DNA of 64,000 bases from Streptomyces sp. NBC_01481 (GCF_026339995.1 NZ_JAPEPT010000003.1:558001-622000), one strand, 5' to 3'. Shown: positions 34,127 to 43,180, numbered from the stretch's first letter. Numbers and translations: made by a program. Notes: generated from the sequence alone by a model not told the origin.

Positions 34127-34846
34127 ATGGGGACCGAGGGCGCGCGGACCGACCGTTTGGGCTTGCTGCTCGACCAGTTCGACCACGCCAGGGAGATGGC
34201 CCAGGTGCGGCTGACGGGGCTCAGCGACGAGGAGTACCTGTGGGAGCCGGTGCCCGGTTGCTGGTCGATCCGGCGCCGGGGCGAGGCGGCGACGCCCAGG
34301 GCGTTCGGGCCGGGCGAGTGGGTGCTCGACTTGGGCGCCCCGGACATCCCGGCAAACGAGTACGCCGAGGTTGCCCGGCAGGCCGCCGGCGGCATGACCG
34401 TCGCCAAGATCGCCGATGACTGGAGCGTGAGTGTCGAGCGGGTCGAGCAGATCCTCACCCACACCGGTGCGCCGGAGCCCGACGCGACGCCGATCACGAC
34501 CATCGCGTGGCGGCTGGCGCACCTGCACTTCCAATTCGCGGGCGGATGGGAGTGGACCTTCGGTGAACGGCGGCAGGATCCGAAGCTGATGGTCGACTTC
34601 GTCCCCTCCGCCGCCTTGACGCTGGAGCGGTTCTGGGCGGTGATCGACCGCTGGCGCGACAGCGTCGCCGCCGTCACCGACGAGCAGCTCGACACGGTCG
34701 GCTTCTCCCAGTACCCGTACAGCAACGACGCCGACCACCCCTTCATCACCGTGCTTTCGGGGGCCAACCTCGAACTCATCCACCACATGGCCGAGATCGC
34801 GTTGCTCCGCGACCTGTGGCGGGCCCGCTTCACCACTCCCGGGTAG
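34127..34846 (+). CDS. DinB family protein with inserted helix-turn-helix-like segment
   Basis: 239 residues. DinB-like four-helix bundle: LLLDQFDHAREMAQVRLTGLSDEEYLWEPVPGCWSI at the start, TTIAWRLAHLHFQFAGGWEW in the middle and LSGANLELIHHMAEIALLRDLW at the end, with His residues placed for a metal site. Between residues about 50 and 115 is an extra segment whose GGMTVAKIADDWSVSVERVEQIL looks like a small helix-turn-helix. DinB proteins often act as thiol-dependent transferases or DNA-damage-induced hydrolases; the role here is unknown. GGGGAG lies before the ATG. Confidence 0.8.
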   Translation: MGTEGARTDRLGLLLDQFDHAREMAQVRLTGLSDEEYLWEPVPGCWSIRRRGEAATPRAFGPGEWVLDLGAPDIPANEYAEVARQAAGGMTVAKIADDWSVSVERVEQILTHTGAPEPDATPITTIAWRLAHLHFQFAGGWEWTFGERRQDPKLMVDFVPSAALTLERFWAVIDRWRDSVAAVTDEQLDTVGFSQYPYSNDADHPFITVLSGANLELIHHMAEIALLRDLWRARFTTPG

Positions 34847-34912
34847 GCCCCGGCGCGCCCGTACCCCGTCGCACCGCGTGCGCTCGACCTCGGTGCGAGG
34901 GACCATGGCCGC

Positions 34913-36454
34913 ATGCTTCTCGTACGGGTCGCCGATGTGTCGCGCGACGTCGCCGCCACCTCCGCCCGCTCGCGGAAGATCGCCGCGCTCGCGGGGCTGT
35001 TCGCCGAGGCCGAGCCCGATGACGTCGGGCTCGTCATCTCCTACCTCGCCGGGCGCCTCCCGCAGGGCCGTATCGGCATCGGCTGGAGCGTGCTCAAGGA
35101 ACCCGTACCTCCCGCCGAGGCCCCCAGCCTCACCGTCGCCGACACGGACGCCGCCCTGACCGGGCTCGCGAGCGTCGCGGGGCCCGGGTCCCAGGCCGAG
35201 CGCAAACGGCTCGTGCGGGAGCTGATGGCCGCCGCCACCGCCGCGGAGCAGGAGTTTCTGATGCGGCTGCTCATCGGCGAGGTCCGCCAGGGCGCGCTCG
35301 ACGCAGTCGCGCTGGAGGCCGTCGCGAAGGCCGCCGACGCGCCCGCCGCCGATGTGCGCCGGGCCGTCATGCTCGACGGGTCGCTGCCCCGCGTCGCCCG
35401 CGCCCTGCTCGCCGACGGGCCGACCGCCCTGGCGCGGTTCCGGCTGCGCGTCGGTACCCCCGTCCTCCCGATGCTCGCTCACACGGCGAAGTCGGTCACC
35501 GAAGCCGTCCAGGCGCTGGAGACGGCCTGCGTCGTCGAGGAGAAGCTCGACGGCATCCGCGTCCAGGTGCATCGCGCCGGTGAGAACATCCGTGTGTACA
35601 CCAGGTCCCTCGACGACATCACCGACCGGCTCCCCGAAGTCACCGCCGCAGCACGGGCCATGACCAGTGATCAGTTTATTCTGGACGGCGAGGTCATCGC
35701 CCTGGACGCGAGGAGCGGACGCCCCGTCTCCTTCCAGGACATCGCCTCCCGCGTCGGCTCGCGCGTCGATGTGGACGCCGCCCGGGCCACTCTCCCCCTC
35801 TCGCCCGTCTTCTTCGATGTGCTGGCCGCCGACGGGGAGCCGACCCTTGACCTCACCGGGGCCGAACGGCACACCGTCCTCGCCCGCCTCGTACAGGAGC
35901 CGATGCGTGTGCGTCGTACGGTCGTCGAGGACCCGGCGGACGCGGGGCAGATCACCGACGCAGAGGAGTTCTTCGCCGAGACTCTGCGCCGCGGCCACGA
36001 GGGCGTGCTCGTCAAAGCTCTCGACGCGCCCTACACGGCAGGCCGCCGCGGCCGCTCCTGGCTCAAGGTCAAGCCGGTCCACACGCTCGACCTCGTCGTC
36101 CTGGCCGTCGAGCGGGGCCATGGCAGGCGTACCGGACTCCTGTCCAACCTGCACCTCGGCGCACGCGCCGCCGACGGTACGTACGTCATGCTCGGCAAGA
36201 CCTTCAAGGGCCTCACCGACGAGATGCTGCGCTGGCAGACGGAGCGGCTGGGCGAACTGGCAACCGGGGACGACGGGTTCACCGTCACCGTCCGTCCCGA
36301 ACTCGTCGTCGAGATCGCGTACGACGGAGTCCAGCGTTCCTCCCGCTACCCGGCCGGCGTCGCGCTGCGCTTCGCGCGCGTACTGCGTCACCGCCCCGAC
36401 AAGCCCGCCGAGCAGGCCGACACCATCGAACAGGTCCTGGATTCCCGCGCCTGA
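34913..36454 (+). CDS. lig: ATP-dependent DNA ligase
   Basis: 513 residues, the usual length of actinobacterial LigB/archaeal-type ligases. An N-terminal DNA-binding domain (residues 1-200) precedes the adenylation domain with motif I EEKLDGIRVQ (Lys211 receives AMP), RSLDDITDRLPE, ILDGEVIALD (motif III), and GHEGVLVKALDAPY and SWLKVKP (motifs IV-V). An OB-fold end carries VVEIAYDGVQRSSRYPAGVALRFARVLRHR. It seals nicks with ATP, as a repair ligase alongside the NAD-dependent LigA. Confidence 0.9.
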   Translation: MLLVRVADVSRDVAATSARSRKIAALAGLFAEAEPDDVGLVISYLAGRLPQGRIGIGWSVLKEPVPPAEAPSLTVADTDAALTGLASVAGPGSQAERKRLVRELMAAATAAEQEFLMRLLIGEVRQGALDAVALEAVAKAADAPAADVRRAVMLDGSLPRVARALLADGPTALARFRLRVGTPVLPMLAHTAKSVTEAVQALETACVVEEKLDGIRVQVHRAGENIRVYTRSLDDITDRLPEVTAAARAMTSDQFILDGEVIALDARSGRPVSFQDIASRVGSRVDVDAARATLPLSPVFFDVLAADGEPTLDLTGAERHTVLARLVQEPMRVRRTVVEDPADAGQITDAEEFFAETLRRGHEGVLVKALDAPYTAGRRGRSWLKVKPVHTLDLVVLAVERGHGRRTGLLSNLHLGARAADGTYVMLGKTFKGLTDEMLRWQTERLGELATGDDGFTVTVRPELVVEIAYDGVQRSSRYPAGVALRFARVLRHRPDKPAEQADTIEQVLDSRA

Positions 36455-36466
36455 ACCCCGGTCGGC

Positions 36467-37009
36467 TCAGCGCAGGCCCATCACCTTGTCGGCGAAGGCC
36501 GTGAGGTTGTCGACCGTGCGGGTGATCCGTTCGTCCAGGGTGAGTGTCTCCTCGTGCAGACCGCCGCGCAGCTTCGGCAGCTTCCGCCCGCGGATGTAGA
36601 GCGAGCAGGCGAGGTCTGCGCAGAGATACGTGCCCACGGTGTTGCCGTCCCGGCCCGCCGCGCCGGCCAGGGGAGCGGCGAAGAGGGTCACCCCGGACGA
36701 GGCGTGCCCGGTGAGGCAGACCTGGCACATGCTGGACTTCACGGCGCTGGTCCGTCCGGTGGAAGGCACCCGGAGGGTGATGCCGACCGGCCCGTCCTCG
36801 CGGGGAAGGACGATGTGCGCCCTCAGGGGAGCACCGGGATCGGTCCAGCCGAGGAAGTCGAGGTCGTCCCAGGGGAGTTCGGCGAAATCGGCGGGCAGCT
36901 TCATGCGCGTGGCCTCGCCCTTCGTACAGTTGACGAAGGATCCGCGTATCTGCTTTTCGGTCAGTGCTTCCACCGGTGGAAGGTACACAGAGCGCGTTCG
37001 GGCGGGCAT
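36467..37009 (-). CDS. FBP domain (EF-G-binding, treble-clef zinc finger) protein
   Basis: 180 residues. The pattern LTEKQIRGSFVNCTKGEATRMKLP, PWDDLDFLGWTDP and the zinc ligands MCQVCLTGH ... YLCADLACSLYIRG match FBP-type proteins, which bind elongation factor G and, in the Fus-B group, rescue it from fusidic acid. Several starts are possible: ATG at 37009, or a GTG 12 codons in, which gives the common family beginning. Divergent from the pterin dehydratase gene. Confidence 0.82.
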   Translation of the reverse strand: MPARTRSVYLPPVEALTEKQIRGSFVNCTKGEATRMKLPADFAELPWDDLDFLGWTDPGAPLRAHIVLPREDGPVGITLRVPSTGRTSAVKSSMCQVCLTGHASSGVTLFAAPLAGAAGRDGNTVGTYLCADLACSLYIRGRKLPKLRGGLHEETLTLDERITRTVDNLTAFADKVMGLR

Positions 37010-37083
37010 CCCATTTATGGTGGCCGAAGCCGCCGCCGTTTCCTGAGCCGCTTCCTGAGCCGTTTTCAGAAGGGATCCTGGTC

Positions 37084-37389
37084 ATGCCTACAGAGCCGCT
37101 GTCGCAGAAGGAGATCGAGGACCGCCTGCGGGAGCTCCCCGGCTGGTCCCAGGAGGGCGACCGCATCGCCCGCGCCTACCGCCTCTCCACGCATTTCGCG
37201 GCGACCGCGATGGTCGTGCACATCGCCCAGATCCAGGAGGCGCTGAACCACCACTCGGATCTGACGCTCGGCTACAACACCGTCGCCCTGTCGGTGAACA
37301 GTCACGACGCGGGCGGCGCGGTCACCGAGAAGGACTTCGAGCTGGCCCAGCGCGTGGAAGAGATCGCCGCGGGCCACGGCGCGGGCTGA
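37084..37389 (+). CDS. 4a-hydroxytetrahydrobiopterin dehydratase
   Basis: 101 residues, the small PCD/DCoH fold. LPGWSQEGDRIARAYRLSTHFAATAMVVHIAQIQEALNHHSDLTLGYNTVALSVNSHDAGGAVTEKDFELA contains the active-site HH pair and a later His; the usual HHP is HHS here, as in other actinobacterial members. It dehydrates the carbinolamine formed by pterin-dependent hydroxylases, but no such hydroxylase is nearby. AAGGGA precedes the ATG. Confidence 0.87.
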   Translation: MPTEPLSQKEIEDRLRELPGWSQEGDRIARAYRLSTHFAATAMVVHIAQIQEALNHHSDLTLGYNTVALSVNSHDAGGAVTEKDFELAQRVEEIAAGHGAG

Positions 37390-37394
37390 CGGGC

Positions 37395-37727
37395 GTGGCC
37401 GGACGCCCGGCCCGGCCTGTTGCGAGCATCCGTAAGCCCGAAGGCCGGCTCCTCGTGCGGGCCGTCGCCCTGTCGATGCCGGGCAGCGCCCAGGCGCAGG
37501 GCGAGCGCGCGCAACACTTCGAACGCCGGATCCACGCCATCGAACGCATCCGTGAGCGAGCCGCGGCCCGCGGCGAGAACCCCCCGCCCCTCGAACAGAT
37601 CCTCGATCAGCTCATCGCACCGCTCTACCTACGAGCGATCTTCGGCATCGAACCACCGGCCACCGGCTACCCGGAACTCCTCGTGGACAGACTGCTCAGC
37701 AACGCGGGCGGGTCGGAAACGGCCTGA
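37395..37727 (+). pseudogene. TetR family regulator remnant (C-terminal domain only)
   Basis: 110 residues. The part after residue 15, GRLLVRAVALSMPGS ... HAIERIRERAAARGENPPPLEQILDQLIAPLYLRAIFG and PELLVDRLL, fits the TetR C-terminal ligand domain. The N-terminal helix-turn-helix is absent and the preceding DNA belongs to the pterin dehydratase gene 5 bp away, so this is most likely a decayed gene rather than a functional regulator. Confidence 0.65.
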
Positions 37728-37892
37728 GCGAGCACACCTGAACCCCTGGCCCCCAGGCGCTCATGCCAGAGAGTCGCGTCGACGGCGACCGGCGCGCCGC
37801 CCCGCCAACGGGCCGGCCAGCGGGCGCAGGTGAAGGCCGAGCGGCTGCCGGTTCAGCACGCGGACCGGCTCCCCTGCTCACCGGTGCGGGCG

Positions 37893-39575
37893 TCAGCCGC
37901 CGGCCCGGAGTACCGCTGCCACCAGCGGTCCCGCCGACTTGCCTCCGCGCCCGCCCTGTTGCACCACCGCCGCTGCAGCCAGGTCGCCGCGCCACGCGGT
38001 GAACCAGCCGTTGGGCTTCTCCTGGCCGTCGACCTCGGCCGAGCCCGTCTTGCCTCCGATGTCCGGGCCCAGGCCCGCCATGGCCTCGGCGGCGGAGCCT
38101 GACGTCGCGGTGTAGCTCAGCAGTTCGTGCAGCTGCGTCTGCGCGGAAGCGTCCAGCTTGCGCTGGGCCGTCGCGAGCGACCGGTCGTCGACGTCGGGCG
38201 AGACCAGATACGGCTGCCGGAAGATGCCGGTCTTGGCCGTGGAGATGATGGACGCGACATTGAGCGGGTTCATCCGTACCCCGCCCTGCCCGATGAGCGA
38301 TGACGCCATCTGTGCGTTGCTCTGCACCGGCACCGCGCCGTCGAAGCTCGACACCCCTGTCGACCAGTTGTTCAGGCCCAGCCCGAAGACCTGCTGGGCC
38401 TGCTTGGTCAGATCGTCGTCGTCGAGCTTCCCGGCCTGCGTGATGAAGGCGGTGTTGCAGGACGCCGCGAAGCTCGAACGGAACGTACCGTTCTTGATCT
38501 CGAAGTTCTCCACGTTCTGGAACTTCCAGCCGCCGTACGACGCGTACTTGGGGCACGGATGCTGCTTGTCGATCGACGCGAGGTTCTTCTCCAGCAGCAT
38601 CGACGCAGTCACGATCTTCATCGTGGAGCCGGGTGCCAGGGACCCCTGGAGCGCCGTGTTGTAGCCATGGCTCGAATTGGCCGCCGCGAGGATCTCGCCC
38701 GTCGACGGCTTCATGACGACGACGGATGCCCGCTCGCGTTCGCCCACTTCGCGCTCGGCGACCGCCTGGGCGGTCGCGCTGAGCGTGGTCCGCAGCGTTC
38801 CGGGTATGCCCTTGGACATCGTCAGCAGCGTCTTGTTGGGGGGCTGGTCCTCGCTCTCCTCCGCCCCCTGCTCACTCTTCTTCGCGCTGTCCCCGCGGAC
38901 CACCCGCAGTTCGACCCCTGCCTTACCCCCGGCCTTTCTGCCGTACTTCTCCCGCAGGCCGTCCAGGACGGTGCCGAGCGAGGGGTACTTCGCCGTGGTG
39001 AGCTCCGCGCCATTGCGGTCCAGTGCCCTGACCGGCGGGTCGGCCTCGCCCGTGACCAGCGTGTCGCCCTCTTTGAGGTCCGGGTGCACGACGGACGGCT
39101 GCCAGCGGACGAGCGGTTTGCCGTCCTCGGCCCGGACGACTGTGAGCTCGGAGTCGTAGGTGAGGGGCTTGCTCTTCCCCTTGTACGAGACCGTGGCGGA
39201 GACCCTGAACGTCACCTTCGGCCCGGACGCCTTACCGCGGGTCAGCGTCACCTCGTCGATGTGCGCGTCCTTGCGGTACCCGGACAGCGCGGCCCGTGCC
39301 GCCGCTGTCCGGTCCGTGAACGCTGCGGCCTTCGCGGCGTCGCCCCGCTGCCAGGCGGTGAGGAACCCGTCGGCCGTGGCCTGGACCTCCGCGGCCTTCA
39401 CCGGGCCTGCTGCGAGTGTCCTCGCAGTGCGGTCGGCCGTGCTGTCCTCGCCCGCCGCGTCGCCGCTGTACATGCTGTACCCGGCGAACCCCGCACCGCC
39501 CACGACCACCGCGACCACCCCGCCGATCAGGGCGGGGTTCGTTCTGCTGCGCGCGGCGCGCCTTCTCTTGCCCAC
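37893..39575 (-). CDS. Penicillin-binding protein, class B-like transpeptidase
   Basis: 560 residues. A single N-terminal membrane anchor (NPALIGGVVAVVVGGAGFAGYSMY), an NTF2-like MecA N-terminal domain (about 60-165), a dimerisation/linker region, then the transpeptidase domain with GSTMK (Ser317, Lys320), SCN (372-374) and KTG (509-511), all three penicillin-binding motifs intact. It crosslinks peptidoglycan outside the membrane. The GTG start has GGAGG 4 bases upstream. No division or elongation partner genes are adjacent. Bases 37728-37892 after its stop hold nothing recognisable. Confidence 0.92.
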   Translation of the reverse strand: MGKRRRAARSRTNPALIGGVVAVVVGGAGFAGYSMYSGDAAGEDSTADRTARTLAAGPVKAAEVQATADGFLTAWQRGDAAKAAAFTDRTAAARAALSGYRKDAHIDEVTLTRGKASGPKVTFRVSATVSYKGKSKPLTYDSELTVVRAEDGKPLVRWQPSVVHPDLKEGDTLVTGEADPPVRALDRNGAELTTAKYPSLGTVLDGLREKYGRKAGGKAGVELRVVRGDSAKKSEQGAEESEDQPPNKTLLTMSKGIPGTLRTTLSATAQAVAEREVGERERASVVVMKPSTGEILAAANSSHGYNTALQGSLAPGSTMKIVTASMLLEKNLASIDKQHPCPKYASYGGWKFQNVENFEIKNGTFRSSFAASCNTAFITQAGKLDDDDLTKQAQQVFGLGLNNWSTGVSSFDGAVPVQSNAQMASSLIGQGGVRMNPLNVASIISTAKTGIFRQPYLVSPDVDDRSLATAQRKLDASAQTQLHELLSYTATSGSAAEAMAGLGPDIGGKTGSAEVDGQEKPNGWFTAWRGDLAAAAVVQQGGRGGKSAGPLVAAVLRAGG

Positions 39576-39795
39576 AAGTCCTCCGCTGTCCCCCGCTCCC
39601 CCGGGCTCCTCACCGGAGGCCCCACCATAGGGGTGGCGGGGCCAGGGTCAACCCCTCAGCCCCCCCCCGCAGGACCGCCACCAGGTCGGCTTCGCGCTTG
39701 CAGGCCGCACCATGGGTGGCTCGTGCCTGCACGGTCGTCGGTCCTCCAGGTGAGAGCAGCGTCATACCGACTTCGTCCTGATGCTGTTCATCGGC

Positions 39796-39860
39796 GAGCG
39801 CGGCCGAAGGTCGCATACGCGGACCTAGGGGGCGAAGCCCCCGGGGCCCTACCCCCACGC
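39796..39860. repeat. Decayed fragment of the palindromic repeat family
   Basis: GCGGCCGAAGGTCGCATA followed by GGGGGC-GAA-GCCCCC resembles part of copy 1 (around 2314-2352). It fills the spacer between the NmrA gene's stop and the PBP start and probably works as a hairpin terminator; the remaining 39576-39795 is GC-rich with no gene. Confidence 0.5.
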
Positions 39861-40682
39861 ACCCCCGCCCGCCGCGTCCCGGGCGAAGGCCGCGAAGTCC
39901 TTCGGCTCGCGGCCCAGTACCCGCCGGACCCCGTCCGTCAGCGACGCGTTGTGGCCGTCGAGCAACATCGTGAACAGGTCCGACAGCCACTCCGACTCCG
40001 GTCCGGGGAAGCCGAACTGCTGCAGCATCTCGGCGTATTCCACCCCGGACACCGGGACGTACCGCACCTCGCGGCCCGACGCCCGGCCTATCTCCACCGC
40101 CACCTCGCCGAAGGTGAGCAGCCGCGGTCCCGTCAGCTCATGGACCTGTCCGGCGTGACCGTCCTCGGTGAGCGCCGCTACCACCACGTCCGCCAGGTCG
40201 TCGGCGTCTATGAAGGGCTCGGCGGTCTCGCCCGCGGGGAACGGGATCTCTCCGGTGAGGACCCCCTCGTACATCGCGCCCTCGCTGAAGTTCTGGGCGA
40301 AGAAGCTGGCTCGTACGACCGTCAGGTCCAGGCCCGATTCCCGCAGCGCCTCCTCCGCCACCACCGCGTCCGGCTCACCGCGGCCGGAGAGCAGCACCAG
40401 ACGCCCGACTCCGCTCGCGGCCGCCACCCGGCCGAGGGCCCGCATCGCCTCGGGCGCGCCCGGGGCCGCGAGGTCCGGGAAGTATGCGACGTAGGCCGCG
40501 TCCGCGCCGCGCAGTGCGGGTCCCCAGGTCGACTCGTCCTCCCAGTCGAAGAGGACCGATCCCTTGCGCGATCCGGCCCGCACGTTCACGCCGCGCGCCG
40601 CGAGGCGCTCTGCCACCCGCCGGCCGGTCTTGCCCGTGGCCGCTGTCACCAACACCGTTTCCTGCTTCAGGTTCTCTGTCAT
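39849..40682 (-). CDS. NmrA-like NAD(P)-binding protein
   Basis: 277 residues of atypical short-chain dehydrogenase type. The dinucleotide motif is VLVTAATGKTGRRVAERLAARG (TGKTGR near residues 16-21), followed by LLSGRGE and VVRASFFAQNFSEG in place of the usual Tyr-Lys catalytic pair, and IDADDLADVVVAALTE. NmrA-like proteins sense NAD(P) or reduce quinone-like substrates. Divergent from the AraC regulator, a frequent regulator-target arrangement. Confidence 0.87.
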   Translation of the reverse strand: MTENLKQETVLVTAATGKTGRRVAERLAARGVNVRAGSRKGSVLFDWEDESTWGPALRGADAAYVAYFPDLAAPGAPEAMRALGRVAAASGVGRLVLLSGRGEPDAVVAEEALRESGLDLTVVRASFFAQNFSEGAMYEGVLTGEIPFPAGETAEPFIDADDLADVVVAALTEDGHAGQVHELTGPRLLTFGEVAVEIGRASGREVRYVPVSGVEYAEMLQQFGFPGPESEWLSDLFTMLLDGHNASLTDGVRRVLGREPKDFAAFARDAAGGGAWG

Positions 40683-40763
40683 GCCTCAAGGGTCGCGGCC
40701 ACGGTCTGGACTCTCCATGCTCCCAAGACTCAATGCCATATGCGTCCGTCTACGCTGAGGACC

Positions 40764-41726
40764 ATGGACGCTCTCGCCGGACTTCTGGACGGACCGCGCG
40801 CCAGGGGAGCCTTCCTCCTGCGGATGGTGATGGAGCCGCCGTGGTCCGTACGCATCGAGGACCGGGCCCCGCTGTCCCTGCTCTGCATGACCGCCGGCGA
40901 GGCCTGGATCATGCCCGACGACGGTGACCCGGTGCTGTTGCGTCCCGGCGATGTCGCGATCGCACGCGGCCCGGGACCGTACACCGCGGCGGACCAGGTC
41001 ACCCGCGAGCCGACGGCGCTGATCGGTCCTGGCGGCACCTGCCACACCCTCCAGGGCGAACCGCTCGCGGAGTCCATGCACTTGGGCGTACGCAGCTGGG
41101 GCAACGACCCGCACGGCTCGGCCACCATGCTGGTCGGGACGTACCAGATGAAGGGCGAGGTCAGCGCGCGCCTGCTGGACGCGCTGCCCCAACTGCTCCA
41201 TCTGCCCGCCGACATCTGGGACTGCCCGCTGATGCCGGTGCTCGACGACGAGATCACCCGGGACGAGCCGGGCCAGAGCGTGGTGCTCGACCGGATCCTG
41301 GATCTGGTGCTGATCGCCGTGGTGCGGGCCTGGTTCTCGCGTCCGGGCGCCGAGGCGCCCGCCTGGTATCTGGCCATGGGTGACCCGGTGGTGGGCCGGG
41401 CGCTGCGGCTGCTTCAGGACGACCCGGCGCACCCGTGGACGGTGGCTTCGCTGGCCGCGAAGTGCGGGGTCTCCAGGGCCGGGCTCGCCCGCCGCTTCAA
41501 CGATCTGGTGGGGGAGCCGCCGATGGCGTACCTCACGGGGTGGCGGCTCGCGCTCGCAGCGGATCTGCTGCGCGACACCGACGCGACGGTCGAGGCGGTG
41601 GCCAGAAAGGTCGGCTACAGCGGCTCGTTCGCGCTGAGCGCCGCCTTCAAGCGGGTACGGGGCGTCAGCCCGCAGGAACACCGCACCGGCGCAGCTTTGC
41701 CGGAACGGCAACAAGATTCGCGCTGA
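40764..41726 (+). CDS. AraC family transcriptional regulator (cupin sensor)
   Basis: 320 residues. N-terminal cupin_6-like sensor (ARGAFLLRMVMEPPWSVRIEDRAPLSLLCMTAGEAWIMPDDGDPVLLRPGDVAIARG), C-terminal AraC helix-turn-helix pair (WTVASLAAKCGVSRAGLARRFNDLVGEPPMAYLTGWRL and EAVARKVGYSGSFALSAAFKRVRGVSPQEHR). GAGG sits 3 bases before the ATG at 40764. Divergent from the NmrA-like gene, which is its probable target. Confidence 0.9.
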   Translation: MDALAGLLDGPRARGAFLLRMVMEPPWSVRIEDRAPLSLLCMTAGEAWIMPDDGDPVLLRPGDVAIARGPGPYTAADQVTREPTALIGPGGTCHTLQGEPLAESMHLGVRSWGNDPHGSATMLVGTYQMKGEVSARLLDALPQLLHLPADIWDCPLMPVLDDEITRDEPGQSVVLDRILDLVLIAVVRAWFSRPGAEAPAWYLAMGDPVVGRALRLLQDDPAHPWTVASLAAKCGVSRAGLARRFNDLVGEPPMAYLTGWRLALAADLLRDTDATVEAVARKVGYSGSFALSAAFKRVRGVSPQEHRTGAALPERQQDSR

Positions 41727-41752
41727 CGGCACCGCGGCGCGACGCTGGGGGC

Positions 41753-42625
41753 ATGAGTCATCACCACGACAATCACGACACCACGCATATCGACTGGGAC
41801 GAGATGAGCGGGCTGCTCGAACGCAACGCGCAGTTCCAGAGCCCCCTGTACGAGCAGGTGGGGGACTGGCTGGGTGAGTTGCTGCCGGCGGCCGGGGTCC
41901 GGCGGGTCCTGGACATCGGCAGCGGCCCGGGAGTGCTGACCCTGCTGCTGGCTCGGGCGTTCCCGTACGCGGAAGTGGTGGCCGTGGACGCCACCGAGCC
42001 GCTGCTCGAACGAGCCCGCGCCCGCGCCGAGCGCGCCGGGCTCGGGGACCGTGTCCGTACGCACCATGCCGAACTCCCCGACGGAATCGACGAGTTGGGC
42101 GAGGCGGATCTGATCTGGGCGGGCAACTCGCTGCACCACATCGGCGACCAGCGCGCCGCGCTCGGCGGTTTCGCCCGGCTGCTGCGCCCGGGCGGGCTCC
42201 TCGCGATCGCGGAGGGCGGACTGCCCACGCGTCAGCTGCCGCGCGACATCGGGATCGGCCGGCCGGGTCTGGAGAGCAGGCTCGAGGCAGCGCAGGGCGA
42301 GTGGTTCATCGAGATGCGGGCCGGGCTGCCCGGAGCGAAGGACGAGATCGAGGACTGGCGGGCGCTGATGGCTGCCGCGGGCCTCACACCCAGCGGGACG
42401 CGCTCGTTCCTGCTCGACATCCCCGCGCCGGTGCCCGACGCCGTACGCGAACATCTCGTCGGCGCCCTCGACTGGCAGCGCAAGATGCTGGACGGACGGC
42501 TGGCGGCGGACGATGTCGCGGTGCTCGACCGGCTGCTCGACCCCGAGGACCCGCAGGGCCTGCTCCACCGCCCGGACGCGTACCTGCTCACCGCGCGCAC
42601 GGTGCACACCGCACGGCGGGACTGA
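41753..42625 (+). CDS. Class I SAM-dependent methyltransferase
   Basis: 290 residues. A His/Asp-rich N terminus (MSHHHDNHDTTHIDWDE) could bind a metal. Motif I is VLDIGSGPGVLTLLLARAFP, then VVAVDATEPLLERARARAE, ADLIWAGNSLHHIGDQRAALGGFARLLRPGGLLAIAEGG. The substrate is unknown. The ATG at 41753 lies 26 bp after the AraC gene stop, so it may share the transcript. Confidence 0.87.
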   Translation: MSHHHDNHDTTHIDWDEMSGLLERNAQFQSPLYEQVGDWLGELLPAAGVRRVLDIGSGPGVLTLLLARAFPYAEVVAVDATEPLLERARARAERAGLGDRVRTHHAELPDGIDELGEADLIWAGNSLHHIGDQRAALGGFARLLRPGGLLAIAEGGLPTRQLPRDIGIGRPGLESRLEAAQGEWFIEMRAGLPGAKDEIEDWRALMAAAGLTPSGTRSFLLDIPAPVPDAVREHLVGALDWQRKMLDGRLAADDVAVLDRLLDPEDPQGLLHRPDAYLLTARTVHTARRD

Positions 42626-42626
42626 G

Positions 42627-43082
42627 TCAGGAGCAGGGCTCCAGGCGCCACCACTGGCCGGGGCAGTCGGTGTCCTCCCACTGCCGCACGTTCGCGCCGT
42701 CCTCGGTGCTGCCGCCCTCGACCTCCAGCAGCAGACCGCTGATGAAGCTGACGACGGTGACGGTGCCCGGCGCGTCCAGGTGCTGCTCGACGATCCATTC
42801 CTGGGCGCCGAAGTTGTTGGCCTTCCACTGCTGGATGTTGGCGCCGTTCTCGGTGGAGGCGTTCGCGACGTCCAGCCGCTTTCCGCTGGCGGCGTTCACG
42901 AAGTGGTAGAGCCCGCTGCCACCCGGCACGGGATCGATCTGCCACTGCTGGGCCGGGGCTCCGCTGTCCTTGCCCTGCTGGACATTGGCACCGCTGCCCT
43001 TGGCTCCGCCGTACACCTCGAGGAGCAGCCCGCTGCCGATGTTGCGCACCAGATAGAGCCCTGGTGCCAATGCCCCGCTCAA
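42627..43082 (-). CDS. Stand-alone ricin-type beta-trefoil lectin
   Basis: 151 residues, essentially one RICIN domain with its three QxW-like repeats: SGAPAQQWQIDPV, NGANIQQWKANNFGAQEWIVEQH and DGANVRQWEDTDCPGQWWRLEPC. It binds sugars. There is no signal peptide or catalytic domain, unusual because Streptomyces ricin domains normally hang on secreted hydrolases; it may be intracellular or exported by a non-classical route. Confidence 0.82.
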   Translation of the reverse strand: MSGALAPGLYLVRNIGSGLLLEVYGGAKGSGANVQQGKDSGAPAQQWQIDPVPGGSGLYHFVNAASGKRLDVANASTENGANIQQWKANNFGAQEWIVEQHLDAPGTVTVVSFISGLLLEVEGGSTEDGANVRQWEDTDCPGQWWRLEPCS

Positions 43083-43148
43083 TGTTCGTACCTCTCGGTC
43101 GGCCTGTCGCGTTCGCGCTGACCGATCGTACGAGAGGGGTTGGGCGAA

Positions 43149-43180
43149 GCCCTCGCCGGACGCCTGACGGCGGCGAGGGC
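43149..43180. terminator. Hairpin downstream of the secreted protein gene
   Basis: GCCCTCGCCG (43149-43158) and CGGCGAGGGC (43171-43180) form a perfect 10-bp stem with a 12-base loop, on the minus-strand side between the stop at 43209 and the lectin gene. Confidence 0.5.

Noticed and set aside
34070..36391. A 773-codon minus-strand frame opposite the DNA ligase
   Set aside because: Gly/Arg/His-rich shadow; the plus strand carries a fully motif-complete ligase and DinB gene.
38559..41726. A very long open frame of 1055 codons on the plus strand opposite the penicillin-binding protein and NmrA genes
   Set aside because: It is an antisense shadow in high-GC DNA: its Arg/Ala/Pro-rich sequence lacks any domain until 40764, where it becomes the real AraC gene. 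I kept only 40764-41726.
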